Assembly: GCA_964534705.1 (NCBI GenBank)
Contig: CAZHPY010000027.1
Location: 1-18,785 of the forward strand
Source: CAZHPY01 sp964534705
GTDB taxonomy: Bacteria > Omnitrophota > Gorgyraeia > 2-01-FULL-45-10
Direction: 5' to 3'
Length of the DNA stretch: 18,785 nt
In this document: piece by piece, positions 7,300 through 15,434 of the stretch
Layout of the letters: every line of letters starts with the position of its first letter
How positions within the stretch are numbered: the stretch's first letter is position 1
Position numbers and translations under genes: made by a program
Notes under the pieces: generated by a model
What the model was told of the DNA's origin: nothing
Seen by the model: the letters and a program-made list of their open reading frames with translations, nothing else
Databases searched by the model: none

Positions 7300-9300
7300 T
7301 CACATACTTATAGGATCAACATCAACCGCCACCAAAACTCCATGCGGCTTGCGGAATATGCCTAAGACTTTTCTCAGCAGCGTGCACATAGCAGCGCGGT
7401 CATTACCCTTAAGTAATATATTATACCTGAAATATCCGCGCATGCGCGCAATAGGCGCAGGGGCGGGCCCCGCTACTTTTAATTCTTTGTCTTCGCCTTT
7501 AATGGCATCCGTCAGATCTTGCGCCGTTTTCAGCGTAAGCTCGTCGTTCCTCGCCCTGACAGTGACTTTGATCAGGTTTACGAACGGAGGATAGAGAAGC
7601 TCCTTGCGCGACTTGATCTCCTCCTCGTAAAATTTATCATAATCATGCTTTGCTGCGGCAAGGACCGCATAGTGGCTTGGAGCATATGTTTGTACGATAA
7701 CTTCCCCGCCGTCCTCACCCCTTCCCGCCCTTCCCGCAACCTGCGTCAGGAGATTAAAGGTCCGTTCACTTGCCCTGAAATCCGGTATGTTCAGCGTAAC
7801 ATCTGCGGATACGACGCCCACAAGCGTAACCTCAGGAAAATCCAGGCCCTTCGCGATCATCTGCGTGCCGACCAGAAGGCTCGTATCGCCTGATTTAAAA
7901 TCACCCAATATCTTATCATGCGATCCCGCCTTGGATGTCGTATCGGAATCCATCCTCGATATGTGCGCATTGGCGAACTGATGGCTGATCTCCGACTCAA
8001 CCCTTTCTGTCCCGAGGCCAAAATACTTAATATAAGAGCTCCTGCATTTCGGGCAGATATCGGGCGGCTCCTGTTTATAATTACAATAGTGGCATATCAG
8101 TTTCTTCTCATCGAAGTGGTAAACAAGGACCGTGTCGCATCTTTTGCATTTTAGCACAAGGCCGCACTTCTTACAGTTAACAAATGTTGAAAAGCCGCGC
8201 CTGTTCAGGAATATTATGGCTTGTTTCCCCTTTTTCAAGGTATTGTCTATCGCATCAAGCAGCACCTTTGAGAATATGGCGATCTTTTTGCGCGTAGCAA
8301 GCTCCATCCTCATATCAACGATCTTTACTTTAGGCAAAAGCCTTTCTTCGATCCTTTTTGTAAGCCTTACGAGCTTGTATTCGCCTGCCTTCGCCTTATA
8401 GTATGATTCAAGCGATGGCGTTGCGCTCCCCAGGATAAGCGGACAATTATTCAGGCGCGCCCTCATCAAGGCTACGTCGCGCGCGTGATACCTGGGGACA
8501 TCGTCCTGCTTATAAGACGTTTCGTGTTCTTCATCGACTATTATGACGCCCAGGTCTTTCATCGGGCTGAATATGGCGGAACGCGCCCCCACGACTATAT
8601 TCGCCCTTCCCTCTTTTATGCGTTTCCATTCCAGGAACTTCTTCGCCGCCGTAAGCTTGGAATGTATTACCGCGACTTTGTTGCCGAACCTCGAAACAAA
8701 CCTTTCAACCGTTTGCGGGGTAAGGGATATTTCAGGGACAAGCATTATGGCGGTCCTGCCCTTGTTTAAAGCATGATCTATGGCCTGGAGATAGACCTCC
8801 GTTTTCCCGCTTGCGGTAATACCGTGTAAAAGAAAGGTCTTGTATTCTTTTTTATCAACCGACTCGATAACATTCCTTAATGCCTTTGACTGTTCTTCCG
8901 TCAGCGTGTGCGGGCTTGCGGATGTAAGGTCATCCCCTTTGCCGTGACTATCTTTTATTCTTGTTCCTATCTCGCGCTTGCCTTGCTTTATTCCCGCGGG
9001 GATCACAGCGGCTATTGCTTCACCCCATGAACAAAAATAGGTATCGCTTATCCATTTGGTGAGCTTCAGCATTTCATCGGATACGATAGGGTCTTTATCG
9101 ATGACGGATTCTATATCCTTCACTTCCCTGACTTCCGCCTCATCGGTAAGTCCGACAACATAGCCTACGACCCTTCTGTTGGCAAAGGGAACAAAAACAC
9201 GCTTGCCGACAGCTGTTTCACCTGAAAGCATCTCGGGTATCCTGTAGTGGAAGAGCCTGTCGATGGGGAGCGCTACAGCGACTTGTGCGAATTTAAACAT
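7300..9300 (-). CDS. priA: Primosomal protein N' (replication restart helicase PriA)
   Basis: A 3'-5' DNA helicase that reloads the replisome at stalled forks. The 666 residues contain the N-terminal 3'BD (about 1-100), Walker A in LLHGITASGKTEVY (157-170), DEEH (256-259), SATPSLESY (292-300), and motifs V/VI in GTQMIAKGLDFP (478-489) and QVAGRAGR (520-527). All eight zinc cysteines of the family are present (376, 379, 385, 388, 403, 406, 416, 419). It is somewhat shorter than E. coli PriA (732), mainly through shorter linkers. The start overlaps the end of the uracil-DNA glycosylase gene by 28 bp with GAAAGAG upstream, which suggests coupling. The priA-fmt pairing occurs widely in bacteria. 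Confidence 0.97.
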   Translation of the reverse strand: MFKFAQVAVALPIDRLFHYRIPEMLSGETAVGKRVFVPFANRRVVGYVVGLTDEAEVREVKDIESVIDKDPIVSDEMLKLTKWISDTYFCSWGEAIAAVIPAGIKQGKREIGTRIKDSHGKGDDLTSASPHTLTEEQSKALRNVIESVDKKEYKTFLLHGITASGKTEVYLQAIDHALNKGRTAIMLVPEISLTPQTVERFVSRFGNKVAVIHSKLTAAKKFLEWKRIKEGRANIVVGARSAIFSPMKDLGVIIVDEEHETSYKQDDVPRYHARDVALMRARLNNCPLILGSATPSLESYYKAKAGEYKLVRLTKRIEERLLPKVKIVDMRMELATRKKIAIFSKVLLDAIDNTLKKGKQAIIFLNRRGFSTFVNCKKCGLVLKCKRCDTVLVYHFDEKKLICHYCNYKQEPPDICPKCRSSYIKYFGLGTERVESEISHQFANAHISRMDSDTTSKAGSHDKILGDFKSGDTSLLVGTQMIAKGLDFPEVTLVGVVSADVTLNIPDFRASERTFNLLTQVAGRAGRGEDGGEVIVQTYAPSHYAVLAAAKHDYDKFYEEEIKSRKELLYPPFVNLIKVTVRARNDELTLKTAQDLTDAIKGEDKELKVAGPAPAPIARMRGYFRYNILLKGNDRAAMCTLLRKVLGIFRKPHGVLVAVDVDPISM

Positions 9301-9992
9301 AACTCTTTCATGACTTTTTTCATATCCTGCCAGACCAATTTCTTGTCATTAGGGTTGCGAAGCAAGTAGGCCGGATGGAAGGTCGGCATGACCTTTATAC
9401 CGTTATATTCCTGGAAATGGCCTCTCAGGGCACTGATCGGAGTCTGTGACCGAAGAAGCGTCTGGCTGGCAAATTTTCCTAAGGTGCATATTACTTTTGG
9501 CTTTATTAATCCTACCTGCCTCTTAACATTATCTTCGCACTCCATTATTTCTGTCGGAAGAGGCATGCGGTTATTGGGCGGCCTGCATTTCAATATGTTC
9601 GCTATATAGACATCCTCCCTTTTAAGCCCCATGGCCTCTATTATTTTTGTCAAAAGCTTGCCGGCCCTGCCAACAAAAGGAAGGCCCTGTATATCCTCGT
9701 CTTCTCCCGGCGCTTCGCCTACAAACATCAGCTTAGCCTTTGTATCTCCAGCCCCGAACACAACGTTATGCCGCGTCTTATGCAAACCGCAGCGCTTACA
9801 ACCAAGCACTTCCTCGCGTAGGGCATCCAACTCAGTCTTGTGTCCTGCGTCCTGTGTCTTATGTCCTGCGCTCTTTGTCTCTTTGTCTCCAACTCTGCTT
9901 GAGAACATTTCTTCCACTCCAGATGCTCTCTCGAGCTCTATATACGATCTTATTGAATCTACTATATCTTTTAATTCTGAATTATAGTTCAT
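9273..9992 (-). CDS. udg: Uracil-DNA glycosylase, family 4 (Fe-S)
   Basis: Removes uracil from DNA. 239 residues. The family 4 motifs are clear: GEAPGEDED (93-101) for water activation, HPAYLLR (206-212) for the minor-groove loop, and four cysteines that fit the [4Fe-4S] cluster (Cys65 and Cys68 in CKRC, Cys136 in LKCRPP, Cys152 in MECED). Residues about 36-53 are an unusual linker made of two 7-residue repeats, SAGHKTQ and DAGHKTE, preceded by DKETK; they are encoded by a 21-bp tandem repeat. The N-terminal 60 residues are otherwise helical and variable, as in other members. The start overlaps the upstream glycosyltransferase gene by 11 bp and lacks an obvious ribosome site, so a later start is possible without losing the domain. 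Confidence 0.93.
   Translation of the reverse strand: MNYNSELKDIVDSIRSYIELERASGVEEMFSSRVGDKETKSAGHKTQDAGHKTELDALREEVLGCKRCGLHKTRHNVVFGAGDTKAKLMFVGEAPGEDEDIQGLPFVGRAGKLLTKIIEAMGLKREDVYIANILKCRPPNNRMPLPTEIMECEDNVKRQVGLIKPKVICTLGKFASQTLLRSQTPISALRGHFQEYNGIKVMPTFHPAYLLRNPNDKKLVWQDMKKVMKELCLNSHKSL
9835..9890. repeat. 21-bp tandem repeat and GTCTC/TTTGTC tract inside udg
   Basis: Two 21-bp units (9835-9855 and 9856-9876) match at 14 of their first 15 bases (GTCTTGTGTCCTGCG and GTCTTATGTCCTGCG). A CTCTTTGTCTCTTTGTCTCC tract follows at 9871-9890. The period of seven codons keeps the reading frame. The second tract recurs near 16605-16624 with one mismatch, in the same orientation. Confidence 0.8.
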
Positions 9993-11106
9993 ATGCTAAT
10001 TTAGCAACGTCATAAGCGGCGTTGGGTTTCCTTATACGTTTTATCGATTCTTTCATCCTGTCCATTTTCATCGGGTTGCTGATAAGGTCTTCAAGGGCGG
10101 ACTTTAGCTCTTCCAGTCCGTTAACCTTAATTGCGGCGCCGTTCTTCATGAGGAAATTACAATTAGCGGTTTCCTGTCCAAGTATGGGAGATATTATTAT
10201 CATAGGTATATTTTTCGCCAGGCTTTCCGAAACCGTTATCCCGCCCGATTTCGAGATCAGGACATCCGATATCTCCATATATTCATATACATTGTCTACG
10301 AAACCCGTTATCTTCATGTTAAGCTTAAGCTCTTCTTTCAACTTCTGCATCTTTTTTACCAGTTCTTCATTGCGGCCGCATACAACGACCGTCTGCAGGT
10401 TCTTTTTTAACTGCGCTACTACCCCTGCTATACCTTCTATGGGCCCTACGCCGAACCCGCCGCCTATGACAAGAATGGTAAAAATGTCATCGCGTAAACC
10501 CGTGGACCTGAATATAGCAGGCCTGTCCAGCTGCTTGGAGAATACAGGCTCAACGGGTATGCCCATCACCTTTATTATAGACGGATCTATCTTGCGCGCT
10601 GCCAGCTCGCGCTTTACCTCATCGCTGGCTACTATATAGGCATCGGTTCCCCTGGCGATCCACCATGCATGGACCCTGTAATCCGTTATCACGGTGACAA
10701 GTTTCGAGTCTATGGCCTTTTTATCTTTCAGGTCTCCTATTACTTCGCTGGCAAAAAAATGCGTTGAAATAATGACATCCGGCTTGGTATCCATAATATA
10801 CTTCACCAATTTTTTAGAGCTGGCCCAATTGTTCAGGCGCCTTATGCCGGATACGAACAGATCGACGAACGGGTTATCGGTAAGATAATACGAAAACCCC
10901 CAGAATGTAGGCAGCTTATTTACCATAAGCAGGTATGCCTGCAGGTATGACCATTTAAAAAAATCATTGGTATAATCAAGGGCATCTATAAGGGTCACTT
11001 CTACATCGGGAAGATTCATCTCTTCGTAAGCCTTTTTTACGGCTATAGACGCCTTCTTATGGCCTATCCCAGCGGTCGCATATACAACCAGTATTTTTTT
11101 CCTCAT
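9982..11106 (-). CDS. GT28 glycosyltransferase, MGDG synthase / diacylglycerol glucosyltransferase-like
   Basis: 374 residues, two Rossmann lobes of the GT-B fold. The N-terminal lobe starts KILVVYATAGIGHKKAS, with the GxGH loop at 13-16 that contacts the acceptor lipid in MurG and MGDG synthases. The C-terminal lobe carries VIGGGFGVGPIEG (213-225) and the nucleotide-sugar motif SKSGGITVSES (285-295), followed by PILGQETANCNFL. MurG itself would show different signatures, so the best match is the UgtP/MGD1 group that transfers hexose to diacylglycerol at the inner membrane. A GGGAGG ribosome site precedes the start. It lies 28 bp after the SDR gene and overlaps udg by 11 bp. Confidence 0.85.
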   Translation of the reverse strand: MRKKILVVYATAGIGHKKASIAVKKAYEEMNLPDVEVTLIDALDYTNDFFKWSYLQAYLLMVNKLPTFWGFSYYLTDNPFVDLFVSGIRRLNNWASSKKLVKYIMDTKPDVIISTHFFASEVIGDLKDKKAIDSKLVTVITDYRVHAWWIARGTDAYIVASDEVKRELAARKIDPSIIKVMGIPVEPVFSKQLDRPAIFRSTGLRDDIFTILVIGGGFGVGPIEGIAGVVAQLKKNLQTVVVCGRNEELVKKMQKLKEELKLNMKITGFVDNVYEYMEISDVLISKSGGITVSESLAKNIPMIIISPILGQETANCNFLMKNGAAIKVNGLEELKSALEDLISNPMKMDRMKESIKRIRKPNAAYDVAKLAYEL

Positions 11107-11134
11107 ACGCCTCCCTTAAACGATCGCATATAGA

Positions 11135-12172
11135 TTATTTAAACAACTCCTTATTTGCCTTGACCCATTCCACCAAAAGGTTCACGCCTTCAACCGGCTT
11201 TACCCGTGGTTTCCAGCTCAATTTTCCGGACACTTTTGTAATATCCGAGATATATACTTTCTGGTCAGACGGCCGCCAGTCGCCGAATTTATACTTCATC
11301 TTGATCCCTGTGTCCGCTTCAAGGATGTCTATGAATTCAAGGAGCGACATCGTATTTTCCGGCCCCCCTCCTATATTATAAACGTCGTGTTTTATCCCGC
11401 TTGTATAAAACCTGTCAAACGCATCTACGAGGTCATCGACATACAAGACATCGCGCACCTGTTTGCCGTTGCCGTAAATAGTGACCGGCCGCTTCATCAG
11501 GTTTGAAATGACAAAATGCGCTACCCATCCCTGGTCCTCAAAGCCAAACTGCCTGGTCCCGTATATACAACTCATCCTGAATACCGCAGTCCTCATGCCG
11601 TAAATGTGGCCGTATTCCTGGACATAAATATCGCCCGTATATTTACTGGCGCCATAAGGCGTGTGGCCGGTAAGGTCGACAGGCATATCCTCTCCCACGC
11701 CCTTCACCCCGTCATAGATATATCTCTTTTCCTTCTCTATCAGATTTATTATATCGATATTTTCGCCGAACACCTTATTTGTAGAGCAGTATACAAATAC
11801 AGTGCCCTTAGACTTCTCTCTCAATGCGTCCAGCACATTGACGGTCCCGAAAGCGTTTATGCTGAAATCTTCCATGGGATCCTCGCAGGAAAGCCGCACA
11901 CCAGGCTGCCCCGCAGTATGTATGCATAGGTCCACTCCTTTGCCGATAGCGCCGAGAACGTCTTTCTTCTCCCTTACGTCGCCTTTTATCCTCTCAATAT
12001 TTTTGTACCCCTTAAGATAATTCCAATTGTACTCCACGCTCTTTTTATCATAACCAAAAAGCTTGGACCTCATGAGATTGTCCAGGACTATGACCTTATC
12101 GCCTTTTTTCGCATAGTATTCCGCCGCGTGGCTCCCTACCATCCCAGCCCCGCCGGTTATCAAAACCTTCAT
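11135..12172 (-). CDS. CDP-paratose 2-epimerase-like SDR (NAD-dependent sugar epimerase)
   Basis: 345 residues of an extended short-chain dehydrogenase. The NAD-binding motif GGAGMVG is at 7-13, the catalytic Ser/Thr region is CSTNKVFGE (129-137), and Tyr173 and Lys177 lie in TPYGASK. The STNKV signature, the RQFGFEDQGWVAHF segment (207-220), GNGKQVRDVLYVDD and the SDQKVY motif match the CDP-tyvelose (paratose) 2-epimerase RfbE more closely than GalE. RfbE interconverts CDP-paratose and CDP-tyvelose in O-antigen synthesis. The upstream CDP-dideoxyhexose genes (rfbF, rfbG, rfbH) are not in this window, so the true substrate may be another nucleotide sugar. It is coupled to gmhB by an ATGA overlap. 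Confidence 0.85.
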   Translation of the reverse strand: MKVLITGGAGMVGSHAAEYYAKKGDKVIVLDNLMRSKLFGYDKKSVEYNWNYLKGYKNIERIKGDVREKKDVLGAIGKGVDLCIHTAGQPGVRLSCEDPMEDFSINAFGTVNVLDALREKSKGTVFVYCSTNKVFGENIDIINLIEKEKRYIYDGVKGVGEDMPVDLTGHTPYGASKYTGDIYVQEYGHIYGMRTAVFRMSCIYGTRQFGFEDQGWVAHFVISNLMKRPVTIYGNGKQVRDVLYVDDLVDAFDRFYTSGIKHDVYNIGGGPENTMSLLEFIDILEADTGIKMKYKFGDWRPSDQKVYISDITKVSGKLSWKPRVKPVEGVNLLVEWVKANKELFK

Positions 12173-12738
12173 ATTGATTCTCCTTTAATTAGCGACCTGA
12201 CTGCCTCGAGTAAATTTTCAAATATATGATCCGGTTTATCCTGCCATTTAGATGTTTCCTGCCTGGAGCTCTTACCTGATAAAACCAATACGGTCTTACA
12301 TCCTATGCTCTTGCCTGCAATTATATCCCTTTTGTCATCGCCAATAAAATATGTTTTCTTTGGGTCTATGCTATATTTTTTTGACGCCATTTCAAGCATT
12401 CCGGGCAAAGGTTTCCTGCAGCTACAATTATCCGCGCTGCTGTGCGGACAATAAAAGGACTCTTCGACATCCCCTCCGTTCTCCCGTATCTTCTTGACCA
12501 TCATGGTATTTATTTCGTCCAGTTTATCTTTCGTAAAAAATCCCTTACTAATACCCCCCTGATTGGAAACTATTATTACCTTGATACCTTTTTCATTCAA
12601 TATCCTCAATGCTTCCAAGACGCCCGGCAAAAAATAGAAATCATTCCAATCCGTTATATAGTCATGCTCTGTCCATCCGCCCGGATCCTTATTTATTACT
12701 CCGTCCCTGTCTATAAAAATATATTTCGTGCTGCTCAT
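12169..12738 (-). CDS. gmhB: D-glycero-D-manno-heptose 1,7-bisphosphate 7-phosphatase (HAD family)
   Basis: 189 residues from the ATG at 12738, which overlaps the methyltransferase stop as ATGA; a longer frame to 12753 lies inside that gene. HAD motif I is FIDRDGVI, with Asp10 as nucleophile and Asp12 as acid/base. Motif II is VSNQGG, Lys109 is in CRKP, and the distal motif is GDDKRD (133-138). The GmhB zinc loop CPH...CSC is complete (Cys97, His99, Cys105, Cys107) and separates it from other HAD phosphatases, although a histidinol-phosphatase role is possible in this family. It dephosphorylates heptose bisphosphate on the way to ADP-heptose for LPS core. That fits the GT9 heptosyltransferase at the right end of the window. 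Confidence 0.9.
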   Translation of the reverse strand: MSSTKYIFIDRDGVINKDPGGWTEHDYITDWNDFYFLPGVLEALRILNEKGIKVIIVSNQGGISKGFFTKDKLDEINTMMVKKIRENGGDVEESFYCPHSSADNCSCRKPLPGMLEMASKKYSIDPKKTYFIGDDKRDIIAGKSIGCKTVLVLSGKSSRQETSKWQDKPDHIFENLLEAVRSLIKGESI

Positions 12739-13496
12739 TTCCAGGCCTCGCAATACATATTATCACTAAACAGGGGGGCGTGGACCTTTATTTTCCTGAA
12801 GCCGGTCTTCCCTAACATGTTTCTCAGGTTGGCGGGATTAAAATATATCATGTGATCCGGCGGACGGAAACCGGTCCACCGCTCTTTCCTGATCATCCTG
12901 TTCAAAGAACCGTAATTTACCGTCTTTAGCAGCAAAACCCCTCCGGTATTTAAAAGTTCGAAACATATCCTGAGCGCCTGAGCGGGGTCGTCAAGATGCT
13001 CAAGAAGGGATATCATGGTTATCCCGCCGTAACTTTCTTTGGAAAAGTCCGCGTTTAAAAAATTACCTGTGATTATTTTTATTCCAGGCTCCCCTCCCGC
13101 CAAAGACGCCAGATGCTCCGATATCTCGATGCCTGTACATTCGAAATGTTCCTTTGCCAGCTTAAGGAAACTGCCGTCACCGCAACCTATGTCAAGGATA
13201 CGGCTGCCTCCCGATATGTATTTAAGGAGTTTGTTATAAAATATGCAGCTCTTATTCCGGCCTGTTATCCTGCTGAAAAAACGCTTCGCCCGTCTCGATA
13301 GAACTTGCATCAAGGTCTTCTGCTTAACGTTCCTTTCGATGATCTTTTTTTCTGAATAACATTCTGCCCGCATCTGGCGCGCCGGCATGGGATCGATCTT
13401 TGCGAAACCGCAGGAAGAACATTCTTTAATGTCCCATTCGCCTATTTTATATCGGCTGACCCACTCTTTTGAAGCGCATACCGGGCATATAAGCAT
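12735..13496 (-). CDS. SAM-dependent methyltransferase with N-terminal Cys4 zinc ribbon
   Basis: 253 residues from the ATG at 13496, chosen because GGAAGGA lies six bases upstream and the protein then opens directly with MLICPVC; the longer frame to 13520 would overlap the preceding gene fragment. Cys4/Cys7 and Cys26/Cys29 form a zinc ribbon. The SAM motif I is ILDIGCGDGSF (100-110), followed by GIEIS and SLLEHLDDP. This is the class I, Methyltransf_23-type fold seen in surface-glycan clusters, where members methylate sugars or sugar nucleotides. The exact target cannot be told. A copy of its first 10 codons plus two bases has been duplicated upstream at 14100-14131. Confidence 0.87.
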   Translation of the reverse strand: MLICPVCASKEWVSRYKIGEWDIKECSSCGFAKIDPMPARQMRAECYSEKKIIERNVKQKTLMQVLSRRAKRFFSRITGRNKSCIFYNKLLKYISGGSRILDIGCGDGSFLKLAKEHFECTGIEISEHLASLAGGEPGIKIITGNFLNADFSKESYGGITMISLLEHLDDPAQALRICFELLNTGGVLLLKTVNYGSLNRMIRKERWTGFRPPDHMIYFNPANLRNMLGKTGFRKIKVHAPLFSDNMYCEAWK

Positions 13497-13502
13497 TTGC
13501 GA

Positions 13503-13509
13503 TCCTTCC
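13503..13509 (-). promoter_or_regulatory. Ribosome binding site deciding the methyltransferase start
   Basis: GGAAGGA six bases upstream of the ATG at 13496. The same site also occurs at 14138-14144 in the other copy of the tandem duplication. Confidence 0.6.
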
Positions 13510-13512
13510 ATA

Positions 13513-14106
13513 TTAAACATCCAGCTCCAATTTTTTAAATAACAGTACCAGCCATAATGCTACTATCGGGACAAAATGTATGAACAGCCTGCTGCCTGAA
13601 GTACTTAAGTGCCAGCCAAACCCCTGAGGCGCTGATGATAGCATGTAAACCGCGGAATAACCAAAAAATATTAAAATAATGGCCTCTGTAAGAGGTATCA
13701 TATCTTTTGAGAATGCCTTTTTGGAACCCAGTAAAAATCCTGCGATAAAAAGGATCCATATGATATTCCACCTCTTCGGCCCAAAGAATTGTATCTGGTA
13801 TTCGTATAATATCGCCGGTATCCTTTCTGCGCCCGTTATCAACCTTACGGGCAAAGATGATTGGTAGGAAATAAAATCTGAATTAATGGCAAGGCCGAGC
13901 AAGTTCAATATGATCATATATGTCACTGCCATGACCACCATAAAAACAGCATAAATACATCCTTTTAAATAAACAATTTTCTCCCTGAACATATAAAGCG
14001 CTATTACAGCCGCATTGATGAGCGCGAACATCAGTCCTTCTGATTTTGTCCAGACAGCAAGCGCCGATAATATAAAGGACAGGACCAGGAACGTATCCTT
14101 CTTTTG
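13513..14106 (-). pseudogene. Truncated duplicate of the GT-C gene (C-terminal 197 codons)
   Basis: This segment encodes residues 230-426 of the intact GT-C gene at 14148-15428 without a single difference, including the terminal KKLELDV and stop. It lacks the N-terminal half, with the first loop and catalytic acidic residues, so it cannot be an active glycosyltransferase. At its upstream junction it is joined out of frame to the first codons of the methyltransferase gene. The first internal ATG in frame is at 14031 (172 residues). It arose by the tandem duplication described at 13465-14741. Confidence 0.9.
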
Positions 14107-14131
14107 AAGCGCATACCGGGCATATAAGCAT
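14100..14131 (-). pseudogene. Duplicated 5' fragment of the methyltransferase gene
   Basis: Starts with the same ATG, ribosome site and first ten codons (MLICPVCASK) as the intact gene at 12735-13496, then breaks at the duplication junction and continues out of frame into the GT-C remnant. Translation from it would give about 82 residues of unrelated sequence ending at 13883. No function is expected. Confidence 0.85.
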
Positions 14132-14741
14132 TTGCGATCCTTCCATATTAAACATCCAGCTCCAATTTTTTAAATAACAGTACCAGCCATAATGCTACTA
14201 TCGGGACAAAATGTATGAACAGCCTGCTGCCTGAAGTACTTAAGTGCCAGCCAAACCCCTGAGGCGCTGATGATAGCATGTAAACCGCGGAATAACCAAA
14301 AAATATTAAAATAATGGCCTCTGTAAGAGGTATCATATCTTTTGAGAATGCCTTTTTGGAACCCAGTAAAAATCCTGCGATAAAAAGGATCCATATGATA
14401 TTCCACCTCTTCGGCCCAAAGAATTGTATCTGGTATTCGTATAATATCGCCGGTATCCTTTCTGCGCCCGTTATCAACCTTACGGGCAAAGATGATTGGT
14501 AGGAAATAAAATCTGAATTAATGGCAAGGCCGAGCAAGTTCAATATGATCATATATGTCACTGCCATGACCACCATAAAAACAGCATAAATACATCCTTT
14601 TAAATAAACAATTTTCTCCCTGAACATATAAAGCGCTATTACAGCCGCATTGATGAGCGCGAACATCAGTCCTTCTGATTTTGTCCAGACAGCAAGCGCC
14701 GATAATATAAAGGACAGGACCAGGAACGTATCCTTCTTTTG
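14100..14741. repeat. Tandem duplication, copy B (635 bp plus 7-bp junction)
   Basis: The second identical copy. It contains the 3' half of the intact GT-C gene and a broken methyltransferase start. TCTTTTG occurs at 13465-13471, 14100-14106 and 14735-14741, marking both outer ends and the centre. This is the pattern left when two distant 7-bp matches recombine. Confidence 0.95.
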
Positions 14742-15428
14742 CGCCATCCAGAGATACAGGTAAAATACAGCCGCTGAGCAATAAAACGCGAACGGCAGGT
14801 CCGCATATCCGTTAGTCGCAAAATCCGTGACCTGCGGTATGGTCGCGAGTAAAAATGTAAATAATAGAGACTGACTCCTGCTGATAAATCTCCTTGAAAC
14901 GGAATAAAAAACTATGACCAGCGACAGATAGTATAAGGGAAAGATAACTTTTACCAGGAGATCGTTAACCGAACCGAGAAATGTATAAAAGGCTGCCTCC
15001 GCAAGAGGTATCAACAACGGATATTCCACGTGCGGAACAAAATCCCCGAAAGAGCTGAAGAAATCATGAGGTATAGATCGTGCCAGATAGAATATCTTTG
15101 ATTTTAATGCATATATCGCTATTCCGTCATAAGATTCCATCGGCAATATCAGCGTCCTGAAAAAAGCGTATAATACCTCAAACGATATGCCCAGTATAAA
15201 GAATTTTTCAAGGCTGGATAAAGGTTGTATTTTGGCGCGGGCCTGCGATCTATCCGTCCTATGCATAAAAAACAACGCAACCGCGACAAGCAACGCAATG
15301 CAAACAGCAAGAGAAGCTACGCTGAATTTGATACCGAGCAGCGAGAGCGCGGCCATCTCCAGGGTTAAAAGGCCGACGCCTATACAATATGCGAGAGCTA
15401 TCTTCTCAGCTAAAAAGAATGTCTTCAT
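14148..15428 (-). CDS. GT-C integral membrane glycosyltransferase (ArnT/PMT-like)
   Basis: 426 residues with about ten hydrophobic helices. The first large extracytoplasmic loop carries MESYDGIAIYALKSKIFYL (97-115), with Glu98 and Asp101, and then VPHVEYPLLIPL (131-142), a pattern usual for polyprenyl-phosphate-sugar glycosyltransferases of the GT39/GT83 type. NGYADLP (206-212) and WTKSEG (248-253) are other family-like motifs. Such enzymes use a lipid-linked sugar made by a GT2 synthase to glycosylate lipid or glycan outside the inner membrane. The gene starts 6 bp after a one-TM protein gene, which itself follows a DPM1-like GT2. Its 3' half is duplicated downstream. Acceptor unknown. Confidence 0.82.
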   Translation of the reverse strand: MKTFFLAEKIALAYCIGVGLLTLEMAALSLLGIKFSVASLAVCIALLVAVALFFMHRTDRSQARAKIQPLSSLEKFFILGISFEVLYAFFRTLILPMESYDGIAIYALKSKIFYLARSIPHDFFSSFGDFVPHVEYPLLIPLAEAAFYTFLGSVNDLLVKVIFPLYYLSLVIVFYSVSRRFISRSQSLLFTFLLATIPQVTDFATNGYADLPFAFYCSAAVFYLYLWMAQKKDTFLVLSFILSALAVWTKSEGLMFALINAAVIALYMFREKIVYLKGCIYAVFMVVMAVTYMIILNLLGLAINSDFISYQSSLPVRLITGAERIPAILYEYQIQFFGPKRWNIIWILFIAGFLLGSKKAFSKDMIPLTEAIILIFFGYSAVYMLSSAPQGFGWHLSTSGSRLFIHFVPIVALWLVLLFKKLELDV

Positions 15429-15434
15429 TATGAT

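Larger units (their letters stand above)
13465..14106. repeat. Tandem duplication, copy A (635 bp plus 7-bp junction)
   Basis: Identical over its whole length to 14100-14741 at an offset of 635 bp; the two copies were compared line by line and no mismatch was found. Copy A holds the truncated GT-C remnant and the 5' end of the intact methyltransferase gene. Its ends are the 7-mer TCTTTTG. Confidence 0.95.

Noticed and set aside
13883..14155. 90-residue frame beginning with the methyltransferase N-terminus
   Set aside because: It is the out-of-frame fusion created at the duplication junction; only the first codons are real methyltransferase sequence.
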